NCBI GenBank assembly: GCA_001566295.1
Contig: KQ964245.1
Span: 625,524 to 689,523 of the forward strand
Source: Microdochium bolleyi
Lineage: Eukaryota; Ascomycota; Sordariomycetes; Xylariales; Microdochiaceae
DNA: 64,000 nucleotides
Direction: 5' to 3'
The notes beneath the pieces were generated by a model, which made no database searches, had not been told where the DNA came from, and saw only the letters and a program-made list of their open reading frames with translations. Position numbers and translations under genes: made by a program. Shown here piece by piece: positions 1-10,356 of the stretch (position 1 is the stretch's first letter; every line of letters begins with the position of its first letter).

Positions 1-1532
1 CGGCCTGCTGAAGCCATTGCGCTCTGAATGATGTCGCACCAGGGTTGATGTTGATGATTGTGCGGTTGATGCTGCCTGAGATCCAGTTACAGTATGGTCC
101 TTTGACTGTGCACTACTCTTATGTGCTCTGCACCATGCTTCCCGGAAACCTAACACACCGGCGGCCGTCCATCTTATAGATACGCCCCAGGTCGTGGAGC
201 TTCCTGAGAACGGGCAATTGAAAAGGCCGAGTAGGCTATGCACTTGTCTCGCATATGGACACAAGCTTCTGGGGCCGCAGATGCTCGATCCGGAGACGTG
301 TGAGATGCTGTTGTTCATCCGGGAAACCCATGCCCGATCGAAAGATTACGCCCATTGCGAGCAGACACAAGAACCAATCAGGGGTTGCAATCCGGACGAA
401 ACACACCCCCTTTTGGCAGTCCCATAACTCCAGTCCCGCAAGCCTGCTCTCAAATGCGACGCCTTAGCTCCGGCGGCGCGAATGCGAGCTGTCGCTGGAT
501 CCACTTTGCATCTCGGAGCGAAGTCAGCCCGACTCGTCGCAGCTGTGTCGCATGCACTTAGTGTGGAATCTGTGCTCGTTCATTGCCGTCTCTTCTGGAA
601 TGCTCGGCTGGGGGAGCCGTTATTTCAGCATTTACATACGAGTGCATCCATATCCACGCCCACAGCAAGAACTTTCAGTCGGACAAGGCACAATGGCCAT
701 CCATGCCTCGTCGTAGCCAAGACAGCTATTGACGCTCTCCAGCTCCAAACAACGTGCCAGGCTGTCCTTCCGACCAACGTTCGCCATCCTCATACCTAGG
801 TTTCGCCCACTGGAGACTCAGCTCGGCCACTGCCAAGATGCCCGCCAAGGCCCCGGCAACATGAGAAGTCCACTAGATGGCAGTCTACTTCGGGGCGCTC
901 GAAGCCGCACCGCTGACTCTGCCCTGGGAAGTCCTTCCACCTAGCATGGCAGCAGTGAATTCGCTGGAACCTAACCAGAGGCACATCATGACATGCCCGA
1001 GGCTTCGATCATGCGCGGCTTGAGACTGCCTGATTGCCACCGGCGTCGGCGTTGTGTGACCGACAATGACAGCGGGACCCTGTTAATGTCATTCACCTAG
1101 GCTGTGACCCAGGTAGCCGAGTTTCGCCAATCCGAGAAGCTTACGTGCCAGATGGGAGGGCACAGACACCGTAGATGCAGTTTACTTGCAGCATTAGTCT
1201 CAGTCTCTGCCGTGTACGCTCCTGCCATGCCAGGTAGCACTTGATCGAGACACGAGCGGTGTCCGGGCTCGGTCGAATGGATTGACCACGGACGTAACTG
1301 CCCATCCTCCTATCAGAGACCCTGACCTGGTATGCCACAAGTGCAAGGCGAGTCCAAGCTTCTCAGGTAGCAGTGCGGCAATTTGAGTAGCACATTTTAG
1401 GATGGGCCAGAAGGCACATAGTCCTGCTGTCGGAAATGCGACACGACAGTCTATCCTGTCTGTGAGCGGCGTCACATGACTGACAATTTGTACAGAAGCA
1501 AGGTCGCGAGAACAATCCGATTCAGGCGACGC
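1..1532. other. Gene-poor stretch at window edge, no supported gene
   Basis: Only short open frames of up to about 105 codons occur here on either strand, and none resembles a protein family I recognise. I see no repeat, tRNA or transposon ends. The last part is presumably the 3' flank of the GPI3 gene, which reads leftward into it. The interval may be intergenic or a decayed element. Confidence 0.5.
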
Positions 1533-3054
1533 TCAATCGTCCATGTCGTCTTTGAGTTTCTTGCGAGGCCAATCACGAGCAATGGGTATCTCGTCCCTTG
1601 GCCAGATCGTTTCGCAGAAGATGAAGATGAGGTAGTCGATGACGACGCAGAGGCAGAAGAGCTTGCCCGCCCATTCTCCGCAACCATAGTATCGCTTGAG
1701 TCGATCGATGAGGGCAAAGTTGCGTCCGCGGGTGGCACTCCACTGAGACTTGCTTGCAACCTCGTATCCGTAGAACTCAGCATCGCTGATGTCTCCCATG
1801 ATGCCCTGGTAGACGCGCTCGGTACGCTTGGCCACGTTGGTCCACGAGTACATGGACTGCACCTGCTCGTGGAACCTCTCGGTCCGGACCTTGTTCGCGC
1901 GAATGGTTTGGATGGCGCGGCCAGTGGCGAGCACGAGATCGTCCTCGTCAGGCTTGGCAAACTCGGTCATGTGGGAAGGGAGGACTTCGGGCACTCCGCC
2001 GACGGCCGTGCACACGACGTAGAGACCACAGCTGGCAGCCTCCACAATGACGGTCCCGAAAGCCTCTGTCAAGCTTGGGTGCAAATAGATATGACCTCGG
2101 ACCATCACATCACGGACGTCTTCGTGTCGTACGGGTCCCAGCATCTCAACCTTGTCCTGGAGCACGTTCTGCTCGATCATTTGTTCCAGGTCGATCGCCT
2201 TCGGCCCCGAACCGGCAATAATGAATCTCGTATTGGGATGTGCCTCGAGGATCCGCGGTATCGCTGCCGTGAGCAAGTCTGTGCCTTTGTTGTAAAACAA
2301 GCGGCTGATGACGACGATCGTGACGGGTTCGTGGGGGCCAAGAGGATGGGCTGGAAGCGGATGCTGGTGCAGATGATAGTTCGTAGTGGCTGGATCAGGT
2401 CGAGGCAAGGGCTTGAAGTTGTCTGACACAACCGCATTTGGGATGGCTGATACCATGAACGGGTCCAAAGCCCCACGAAGAACCGTGTTCTCTTTCCTGC
2501 AAGCAACGATATCGTCAGAGGGATATTCTTACTTGGCCAGGTTACGATCATATGTGTACATACGAAGTGTGGCTGACACATATGGCGTGGTCAACATCGC
2601 TGAGAATGAACTTGAGCAGCTTGTTCGTCAGAATGCTGCCCGCATCCGCAAAGCCAAACAGAGAATGGTCTGTGAAGACGGTTCTGAGCCCCATCGTCCG
2701 TGCATGCAGTAGAGCTTCCTGCCCAAGGCAGCTAAGACTAGCATGGCCGTGGACAATCTCGATTCGTTCTCGGACAATGATATTACGGAAGACTGGGAAG
2801 AACGAGAAGACAGTCGGGAAGCTCGATGATCGATAGATGACGGCGAACGGCACGTGGAAGACTTTGATGCCGTTGGTAAGGTACCGGATACCCTTGCGAT
2901 CATCGTAGGTGTGAGTAATGACAATGACCTTGTGGCCGCGGTCGACGAGCTTGCTCGAGAGCTGGTAGATGTGACTTTCTATCCCTCCCGGCTGTGGGAA
3001 AAAGAAGTCGCACACCATGGCGATGTTGTACGTCCTGGGCTGTAGTTCGGCCAT
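1533..3054 (-). CDS. gpi3: GPI3/PIG-A, phosphatidylinositol N-acetylglucosaminyltransferase catalytic subunit
   Basis: Catalytic subunit of the GPI-GlcNAc transferase, which adds GlcNAc from UDP-GlcNAc to phosphatidylinositol on the cytosolic face of the ER, the first step of GPI-anchor synthesis. Two exons: 2564-3054 and 1533-2496, joined across a 67 bp intron (donor GTATGT, acceptor TTGCAG). Splicing gives the family-typical SHTSKENTVLR junction. The product is 484 residues, the usual PIG-A length. Visible motifs are the N-terminal PQPGGIESH segment, the GHASLS region, SRLFYNKGTDLL in the second Rossmann half, and the GT4 EX7E signature in SLTEAFGTVIVEA. A hydrophobic C-terminal segment near FCLCVVIDYLIFIF is the ER membrane anchor. 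The start ATG begins the conserved N-terminus (YNIAMVCDFFFPQPGG). It is divergent from DBP6 across a 575 bp shared promoter region. Identification is firm; the exact splice sites are inferred. Confidence 0.95.
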
Positions 3055-3629
3055 CGCGGCAGATTGACACAGTCGTGCCGCTCCGAGCTGATCGGCACCA
3101 GCTTAGGATTCTTTCGTCTCGTTCGTGGAGGTTGAGTCGGGCAGTGGAGGACTATCGACCCCTCGATTCGCGATGGGGAGGCGGGATCAGGGTGCCTGGC
3201 ATGATATGCTGCAATTGTTGGACCAAAGAGCTGGCAAAGTTCGCGACATTCGAATGGAGGCTTTCATGGAATGCGATAGAAAGCTTGCTGTCCCGAGCAC
3301 AAGTCTCAGGTTCGAAGGGCGCCCGTCAGTTCCACGATCCCGCTTGATCGCGAAGCTTCAACACATGTCACGATTGTTGGCTTCGAGCTACGTAAGCGCC
3401 TGTTCCTGGCTGGCCCCACAGCGTCCACAAGGGTTGCGCTGCGATAAAGGCGATAGAGCGGGCGGTCAAAAAGTTCCAGGGCGGCAGAATCCCAGCTCGG
3501 CGCGGGCGTGTGGGGAACAGCCGCGGCGATGCCTCTGGGCAAGAAAATGCTGCCATGACCCTGCACAGCTCTCCTTCGATTGTCAACAGCATCCCCTAAT
3601 GGGCCCGTCTGCGTGACACACAACCGACA
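3055..3629. promoter_or_regulatory. Bidirectional intergenic promoter region between gpi3 and dbp6
   Basis: The two genes are transcribed away from each other, so both promoters must lie in this 575 bp interval or overlap the gene starts. I see no strong TATA element. Short open frames within it (for example on the minus strand around 3306-3710) have no family resemblance. Confidence 0.55.
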
Positions 3630-6104
3630 ATGTACGCTCGCTACGTGCCCTCGGCTGGGGGTGTGTTGTCTGCAGAGCCGACCCAAAAGCCTGCGCCGGC
3701 CGAGTCGCAATCGGCAACCCCTGCGACAATGGCTGCCCCGACAGCCTACGCCAGATTTGTTCCCGGCGATGGTGGTGCGAAGCAGAATATCGCAGCCGAA
3801 GACCGCGATGAACGTCCAGCAAAGAAGGCGAAGCTTTCGCCCGAGCCTGAAGTCTCTGCGACGAAGCCAAGAAAGAAGCGCAAATCAAAACAACGAACGA
3901 GCGCAGTCGACAGCGACTCTGACGACAGCTCGAGTGCTGAGCCTGAATCAAAAGTCGCCGAAAACCACATCGCCAGTTCGAGCGAGGACGAGGCCGCGCC
4001 GCCGGCGACAATGGAGATTGATGAGCGTGACTCGACGCCTGTTGAGGCTGTCCAGAAGAAGCCCAAGCGGGAGAAGAAGCCCAAGGCGAGAGTCACGAGC
4101 GACACAGCCAACTCGGGGAGCGAAGATGAGATACAGAAACGGCACAAGGCGGTCTTTGATCGAAAACGAAAATCGATGCAGATTCCGACAGCCACCAAAG
4201 ACCAGGCCGGGTCCGAAGACGCAACTATGGAGGATGTGCCGTCGCCCGAGGAGGCGCATGGATTGGAGCCGCTTCCCCAGCCGAAACCTGCCGAGATTGA
4301 GGACTTCGTGCCCACATTTGAGACGTTGCCTGCATGGCTTGCTGAGCCCATTCGCGTCTCTCCTCAGGCCTCTGCAGACTTCGTCAAGCTCGGGTCAATA
4401 CCAGAGTTGGGCATTTCCGCCGAAGTCGCAGCAAAGCTATCGTCAGCTGGATACAAAAACGCTTTTGCGATCCAGACAGCGGTCATCCCACTCCTCCTGC
4501 CGCATCACTGCAAGTCTCGACAGGGCGACGTTTTGGTCTCTGCTGCTACCGGCTCCGGCAAGACGCTCTCGTATGCGCTGCCGATGATCCGCGACCTTAG
4601 CTATGGCAACAAGAGACTAACGCGACTGAGAGCGTTAGTCGTCTTGCCCACTCGAGAGCTGGTTAAGCAAGCGCAGCAAGTTTGTGAAGAACTAGCTGGT
4701 GCGTGCGCTTTGGATGGTGCTCAAAGACGCGTCCGGATCGGTGTCTCCATGGGCAGTCAGAATCTCGAAAAGGAGCAGAGCGCTTTCATCGAACGGACGG
4801 AGAAATACGACCCCGAGGGCTTCGCAGCACGCAGAAGACGAAAAGACAACGACGACTATGGCGACGACACCGATGTCACAGATGACGAAGAGAAGACAGA
4901 GGTACTGCGGCGTGAAGACCGGATCCAGACACTACCTGACCACGTCATCCAGTACAAGTCAAAGATCGACATCCTCATCTGCACGCCCGGCCGCCTGGTT
5001 GAACACATCAAGTACACCCCGGGCTTTTCCATCGACCATGTTCGATGGCTTGTGGTCGATGAGGCGGATAAGCTGCTCGGGCAGGACTTCCAGCAATGGC
5101 TAGATGTAGTAATACCGAGGTTGCACCAAGTCCGGCGCTCGCAGAAGCGGAATCATCATCACAGCAACCTATCAGGCGTGCGCAAAGTCATTCTCAGTGC
5201 CACGATGACGCGAGATCTAGAACGTCTTGGCGGGCTCAAACTAAGCCGGCCTAATCTTGTCGTGCTCGAAGGCTCCGGAACTGCAGACGCAGATGCGAAC
5301 GTCAGTCACGCGGACCATGCTCTGCCCGAACTTCTCGAGGAATCGGCGTTAAAGGTCAGCGACCCCAGCGTGAAGCCAGTCTTCCTGGTTGATCTCCTCA
5401 GAAGCAGGAAGGTCCTGGGCGATGCCGCAGGACGCCCGCCCACTCTGAGCTCGGAGGCCGCCGATACTTCCTCATCCGAGTCAGGGTCTGAAGCCGACAC
5501 CTCATCCGAGGACGAATCAGGCTCCGACTCCGACAACGAGTCTGAGGATTCAGCTCGACACGACGCTCCGAAACCGGCCTCCACACCCAGTGTGCTCATC
5601 TTCACCAAGTCTAACGAGACGGCAATGCGTCTGTCGCGCCTGCTGTCCCTCATCTCGCCGAAGCTCACGCCTCTCCTAGGCACGCTCACCTCAACGACAG
5701 CCTACTCGACCCGTCGGCAGACCCTGCGCGACTTCAGCGCCGGGAAGCTTCGGGTTCTAGTGGCATCCGATCTCGTCGCCCGTGGTATCGATCTGCCGTC
5801 CCTCGATCACGTTGTCAACTACGACATGCCGACTAGCGTTGCCTCGTATGTGCACCGTGTCGGACGAACTGCCAGAGCGGGCAAGAGCGGCAAGGCCTGG
5901 ACGCTTTTCACGAAGCCCGAGGCGCGCTGGTTCTGGACTGAGATCGGCGGAGAGAGGAGCATCAAGAGAGTCAAGGAAGTGCAGCGCATCAGGATCACGG
6001 AGGAGAAGGAGGACCTGTTTGACGAGAAGGTCAAGGTGTACGAGGCCGCTCTGGAGGCGCTAGGCCAGGAGGCTGGCGAGATGAGAAAGCGTGGTCATAA
6101 GTAG
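3630..6104 (+). CDS. dbp6: DBP6/DDX51-type DEAD-box RNA helicase
   Basis: ATP-dependent RNA helicase of the Dbp6 family, which acts in the nucleolus in early 60S ribosomal subunit assembly. One exon, 824 residues. It starts with the MYARYVP-type N-terminus, followed by a long charged, disordered, Lys- and Ser-rich region (residues about 30-230) with nuclear localisation-like KKAK and RKKRK clusters. Core motifs are all present: motif I ATGSGKT (306-312), PTRELV (Ia), TPGRL (Ib), DEAD (477-480), LSATMT (III), SDLVARGID (V) and HRVGRTAR (742-749, VI). A Ser/Asp/Glu-rich insertion of roughly 60 residues lies between the two RecA lobes just before VLIFTKSNETA, and the extended Asp-rich segment between motifs Ia and Ib also fits Dbp6 rather than generic DEAD helicases. 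Some DDX51-like alternatives exist, but the overall plan fits Dbp6 best. Confidence 0.92.
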   Translation: MYARYVPSAGGVLSAEPTQKPAPAESQSATPATMAAPTAYARFVPGDGGAKQNIAAEDRDERPAKKAKLSPEPEVSATKPRKKRKSKQRTSAVDSDSDDSSSAEPESKVAENHIASSSEDEAAPPATMEIDERDSTPVEAVQKKPKREKKPKARVTSDTANSGSEDEIQKRHKAVFDRKRKSMQIPTATKDQAGSEDATMEDVPSPEEAHGLEPLPQPKPAEIEDFVPTFETLPAWLAEPIRVSPQASADFVKLGSIPELGISAEVAAKLSSAGYKNAFAIQTAVIPLLLPHHCKSRQGDVLVSAATGSGKTLSYALPMIRDLSYGNKRLTRLRALVVLPTRELVKQAQQVCEELAGACALDGAQRRVRIGVSMGSQNLEKEQSAFIERTEKYDPEGFAARRRRKDNDDYGDDTDVTDDEEKTEVLRREDRIQTLPDHVIQYKSKIDILICTPGRLVEHIKYTPGFSIDHVRWLVVDEADKLLGQDFQQWLDVVIPRLHQVRRSQKRNHHHSNLSGVRKVILSATMTRDLERLGGLKLSRPNLVVLEGSGTADADANVSHADHALPELLEESALKVSDPSVKPVFLVDLLRSRKVLGDAAGRPPTLSSEAADTSSSESGSEADTSSEDESGSDSDNESEDSARHDAPKPASTPSVLIFTKSNETAMRLSRLLSLISPKLTPLLGTLTSTTAYSTRRQTLRDFSAGKLRVLVASDLVARGIDLPSLDHVVNYDMPTSVASYVHRVGRTARAGKSGKAWTLFTKPEARWFWTEIGGERSIKRVKEVQRIRITEEKEDLFDEKVKVYEAALEALGQEAGEMRKRGHK

Positions 6105-6577
6105 AAGTGATATGGTGTCGATCGATACCCCGGAATTGAGTAGCTTCCATGTTCGCCCACCGCGATCAAGTAACCGTCTCTCAACTACCGTGACATATAC
6201 GGGCATGTCGATTGTGACCATCAACCTGACCACCCTAGTTTCTGAGTCTCAAGCGAAGCCGCGGCAGCATTCCTTCCCATAGTCTACCCATTGTTCCACT
6301 TCATCCATGCACAGAGCCAAGTTTTTCTGAAAGTACCTTTCACTGCGCACGGCATAACTACGCGAGTGCAATGCTCTCTGGTGTCCAACCTGACAAGACA
6401 CGGCCTGAGCACTCTGCGTCCCGCCCAGGCTCTCTTATCATGCAGCCTTCACGTCAGCTGCGCAAGGCTCTGCCGCGGTGGTGCTTTACCCCTCTTTGAT
6501 ATATGATGGCCTTGACGCAATCCACAGAAGTGCGCCAATGCGACCATGTTGAAGAGGCTCCTCGACATGTCCTTGAA
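6105..6577. other. Intergenic, dbp6 3' flank
   Basis: About 470 bp between the DBP6 stop and the recognisable start of the HET remnant. I see no gene-like frame or structured element. It probably contains the DBP6 3' UTR. Confidence 0.5.
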
Positions 6578-7940
6578 ATGACCACCTTTCAATATCAACC
6601 TCTCGACAAAAGTGGCCTCCGCATTCGGCTTGTAGACCTTCTTCCTGGCCCTGGGTCCATCAAGTGCTGCCTCGATATTGAAGACGAACTTTGAAATTCC
6701 TAACCACGTCGGCACTATTCTCCGTTTCAGGAACTGGCCAGCCAACTGCACAAAGGACATCCTCTCCTGCATCGTCATGGCCTGGCACAAAGACTGCCAG
6801 AACCCCAAGGACAAGCGATACAGCTTGCTAGGTGTTCCAGATCAATCTCGGCAAGAACCAGCGATTGTGGTCGACTAGTAAGACCACGGCATAGCTTCAC
6901 GGTGATAGATGAGAACTAACGAGATCGAGCCCAAAAGTGCATCACAAGACCTGGAAGTATACCAAGAATTCACAAAGGAATACATAAACCACACCAGAAA
7001 TCTTCAGGCGCTGGCCATTTGTAGGGGCTGCAAAGAGCCGAGACGAGCACCAAACCAGTGGCCATCTTGGGTAGTCGATCCTTTCTTCGATAGCAACACG
7101 GAGCCGCTCCCCGATGCGCTGATCAGCTGGTCCATGGACGATTTCTTGGGGCGTCCCAAGGCCTTCGCCGCTGGTGGCGACAACACAGAATGTCCCGAGC
7201 CCAAATTCGATGACGACCGGATTGGGCTTCAGGGGATCGTGGTGGACGAGGTGTTGGCTACAGGCCCTACCAACACTCCAGCTCCAACTCATGTCGGTGC
7301 CTCTCACATTTCAGGTGTCATCGGATCATTCAGGAGCGCTGTGTCTCTAGGGATCTTTTACTTAGGGGCGAGAAAGATCTGCCTCGATTCAAGCAGCGAC
7401 GCGCTGGTGGGCGGCAGAAATGCACCTTCTCGCCAACCGCCGGCTCCGTTGCATCGGTTCTGGCAGCTCATTTGGAGCTATGAAGCACCCGATGGCGACA
7501 TAGATAACGATGGGAGCGGCGTATCAGGGCTCAATGCTCGAGCGAGGACGCACTGTGAGGACTACGACCGGCTCGTCATGCGTTTTGCCGGACCCATCTC
7601 AGTCGGTGGCTGCGTAGCGACAATCACGCTGGTCCTCCTGTACCTCTTCATGCTGATCGAGAGTGCGTTCTTCGGCAACACTTTTGGTACAGACTTTCAC
7701 GCGGGAACGGGGATGACGAAGCAACGCCGCGTATTTGTGTCGAGGAGGGGATATATAGGACTTGGGCCAAGGCAGACACGGGCCGGGGATCGGGTGTGCA
7801 TTCTGGAGGGCCACCGAGCACCAGTGCTAGTGCGGGCAGAGGTCAACTCGGTGAGGTTGGTCGGTGACAGCTTGGTCTACGGGATGATGGAAGGGGAAGA
7901 GTATGAAGAGGCAAGGTGCGCAGTGCTGCGGTTCGCGTAG
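6578..7940 (+). pseudogene. Remnant of a HET-domain (heterokaryon incompatibility) gene lacking the HET core
   Basis: The pieces match the two ends of a typical HET protein but not its middle. In one frame, 6578-6694 encodes an N-terminus with the family pattern FQYQPLD...IRLVDLLPGP. A stop follows, and from about 6690 a second frame encodes the downstream NPKDKRYSLLG motif (usually 'DPRDKVYALLG'), then a stop at 6876. A possible 60 bp intron (6878-6937, donor GTAAGA, branch CTAAC, acceptor AAG) would join VDY to ASQDLEVYQEF, again as in HET proteins. The long final frame (6909-7940, 343 codons) ends with the C-terminal hallmark YIGLGP...GDRV.IL.G and MMEGEEY. The roughly 150-200 residue HET core (the WGD, WIDALCINQ and QEL motifs) is absent, and the frame changes across the gap. 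This suggests internal deletion. The 343-codon frame could still be expressed as a short protein. Confidence 0.6.
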
Positions 7941-8303
7941 ATATTCATTAGCATCGATACAGCGTTTATATGGAAAGTTGTACAATATAGAAGTATTTGC
8001 AACTGTGTTGTATGTTCGAGCGGCAAGAAAACAGCGACGGACAAGAAGATCAATCTTGAGCTTCGCTATAGTTGCTACAACACTTATCCCAACAGTAGGG
8101 GTGAGGGCCGAAAGATGTCAATTATGATTGCAGAAAACTGAGTACAATTCTAATTAATATTAAGACTTAATCATAGTCAAATGCTATCGAACGAAAGACC
8201 TCGGTGTAATAATGCAACATCTCAGCGCCAAATTTATGCAATGCCATAACTCCAAAGATGCAGAAATTAACCATCCAGCCAAGCACAATCAATGACCTCA
8301 CGT
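7941..8303. other. AT-rich intergenic stretch
   Basis: About 360 bp between the HET remnant and the convergent But2-like gene, noticeably A/T-rich around 8140-8190. No gene-like frame is visible. It should hold the 3' ends of both neighbours. Confidence 0.5.
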
Positions 8304-8912
8304 CTACCACCAGCGAATGCTGAGACCGTTAGGGACGTGAGTTCCATCCCAGAAGAAGTCCTGCTTGACAACGTTGACGTCGAACTCGCCCACGGCGACC
8401 GTCTCCCAGTGAAGCGTGGTGCCGTGGGGGCAGGGGAAGCTGTCGAGCTTGGTCACGACGTCCTGCTTGGCGAAGGCGTACACGCCGTTGGTGTTGGTCG
8501 GGTCGTACTTAATGCGGCCGAGCTGCTGGTCGCGGAGGTTACCCCAGTTGAGGTGGCTCAGGTCGGTGAAGCCGCCCTTGAAGATGTCGAGCGCCTTGGT
8601 GCCGTCGAGGTAGTCGCTGCTGCCGATGGCCGCAGCGCGGAAAATGAGACCGCACGTCTTGCCCTTGACACTCTCGGGAATAGGGATGTCGTACAGCGTG
8701 CTCGTTTCCGTGCCCTGCCGGCGGATCGTGGAGGTGCGGTACTCGGGGTAATTCATGTTGCTGTTGATGTCGTGCACCTTGATCGCCGTGGGGACGATGT
8801 AGCCGCTGTTCGCCTCGCGGGCGACGTTTGTGTTGTCATTGTTGAGCGTGGTGGGTGCAGCCGCGGTGAGAGTGGCGCTCAGAGCGGCGATGAAGGTAGT
8901 GGAAGCTTTCAT
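8304..8912 (-). CDS. Secreted But2 C-terminal-domain-like protein
   Basis: Single-exon 202-residue protein with a clear signal peptide (MKASTTFIAALSATLTAAA, cleavage expected near residues 19-20). The mature part follows the fungal 'Ubiquitin 3 binding protein But2 C-terminal' pattern: an N-terminal YIVP segment, an asparagine/tyrosine stretch, YDIPIPESVKGKTCGLIFR, DIFKGG, a C-P-H-G-T motif with a following strand (LHWETVAVG), and a terminal aromatic strand (GLSIRWW). Only two cysteines occur in the mature protein (in GKTCG and FPCPHG), a plausible single disulphide. Such proteins in filamentous fungi are usually extracellular or cell-wall-associated and of unknown activity; the link to ubiquitin-like Hub1 binding in the family name need not apply. 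A TATA-like element lies upstream at 9072-9078. Secretion is well supported, the family name moderately. Confidence 0.75.
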   Translation of the reverse strand: MKASTTFIAALSATLTAAAPTTLNNDNTNVAREANSGYIVPTAIKVHDINSNMNYPEYRTSTIRRQGTETSTLYDIPIPESVKGKTCGLIFRAAAIGSSDYLDGTKALDIFKGGFTDLSHLNWGNLRDQQLGRIKYDPTNTNGVYAFAKQDVVTKLDSFPCPHGTTLHWETVAVGEFDVNVVKQDFFWDGTHVPNGLSIRWW

Positions 8913-10356
8913 GTTGATGTGGAGGAAGGGTAATGTTCTTGACAGAAACTTGCTTGTTGAGCTTGAGAGGCAGAGAGAGCGATGTGTTGAGTGACGGTCG
9001 GGGAAGAGGAGTGTTGATAGTATGATGATGAGTGGAATTAAGTCCCGTCAACAACGCAGGCTCAATACCCTCTTTATACAACTCAGCCCACATACAGATA
9101 CAAAGCTCAAGAGGCCACCAAGTGAGGCTGTCGTGGAGTAAGCCTCGCGGGCGTCAGCCTCTTTGTGCGCTGTAGCTAAAGATATCAGCAACCATTCTCA
9201 AAAGCGCAAAGTCATGCTTCGGCAGTAGCTTGGACTAGGGTTCACCGGCAGACCCAGAGTCCTGGGACGTCCCCATGTGGCTTTTTCTCAATGTCCCTGC
9301 CCAATCACGGCTGTTTACTTGACATGCCAACCTTTTAGCTCACTTTGGTTCTATACAGTACCAGGGTGGCACAGCTCGTGCGGCTGAGCACTGCCAGGAC
9401 GCCAAAGTTCGGAGTGCACAGGGCTGAGCCGAGTAAGCTCGGCAAGCTTATGTCTTGGCAGGATTAATGTAAGCTGTCCGGGAACAGAATAGCCGTCTCG
9501 AATTCTGGTGGCTTTCCCCGCACCTTTTGATTCGTTCATTGGCGAAGTCGTCGTGGTAGACGCAGCCGCAACCCATGTTTTCCGTACCTCTCGTCATCAG
9601 GACGAGCAGTCCAATTTGCGCATGCCCTACTACAGGAAATGCGTTGTTCTCAATTGTTCTATGCCGGTGGTGAGACGGGCACTCCGTGCACAAGGCAGAC
9701 CCTAGGAATGACACTCCACCATGACCATAACGTAACGACAGCTCGGAGGCGGGCAACACAAACTCGCTGTTCAAAACTAAGAATGACTAATCTGCATCAA
9801 TTTTACCAGAAGTGGCCATTATGCACGGCCTCCAGGCGAGGAAAGCGAAAAGCAAAATGAAATAAATGGTGGACTCCATTGAAGGATACCACAAGGAAGA
9901 GGTCAGAACCGTTATCCTGGCTTCATTGTTTTGTATAGACCCCGATCCACCTCCCTTGACTGCACCAGGACCTTGCGGAGACGATCGTTGCAAGCTAATC
10001 ATTACTGTGGTTCACTGGGAGTAATGAAAATCAAGTCACAATTATCCGCTATGTCGCCTATGCTTTAAGGTACGCTCATACGAGCTCCGCTTGCGACTAT
10101 TTGTCAGCCTAGGAACCATAGTCGTATCTTTGACGAATCGCAGCTCCTCTATCGCCGCGCATCCCTGTGCATCTGCTCTACTCTTACCTCAGTTCATTTC
10201 TACGCTGTCGTTACAATGTTTCATCCAGGTTGTTACCAGTGCCAAGAACTACACGTCCGCATCTGACTACGGCGAACATCAGACTCTGAAGGCTCTTTCA
10301 CGTAACTTTCCACTCTCCATCACCAGCATCACAGCCTCGACTGTGGCGGCCTTGGC
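8913..10356. other. Divergent intergenic region between the But2-like and DUF924 genes
   Basis: About 1.4 kb holding the promoters of two divergent genes. Apart from the TATA-like site near 9072, I see no recognisable element. Short open frames here (up to about 108 codons) lack family features. Confidence 0.5.
9072..9078 (-). promoter_or_regulatory. TATA box of the But2-like gene
   Basis: On the minus strand the sequence reads TATAAAG, 160 bp upstream of the ATG at 8912. With a transcription start about 30-100 bp downstream this would leave a 5' UTR of around 60-130 nt, rich in CA and TC, as is common in highly expressed fungal genes. Inferred from sequence only. Confidence 0.5.

Noticed and set aside
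1476..2426. Long plus-strand frame antisense to GPI3
   Set aside because: It mirrors the conserved GPI3 coding exon and has no family features of its own; GC-rich third positions create open antisense frames.
8292..8933. 213-codon plus-strand frame opposite the But2-like gene
   Set aside because: Antisense shadow of a gene with a signal peptide and recognised domain; product is Val/Ala-rich with no domain.
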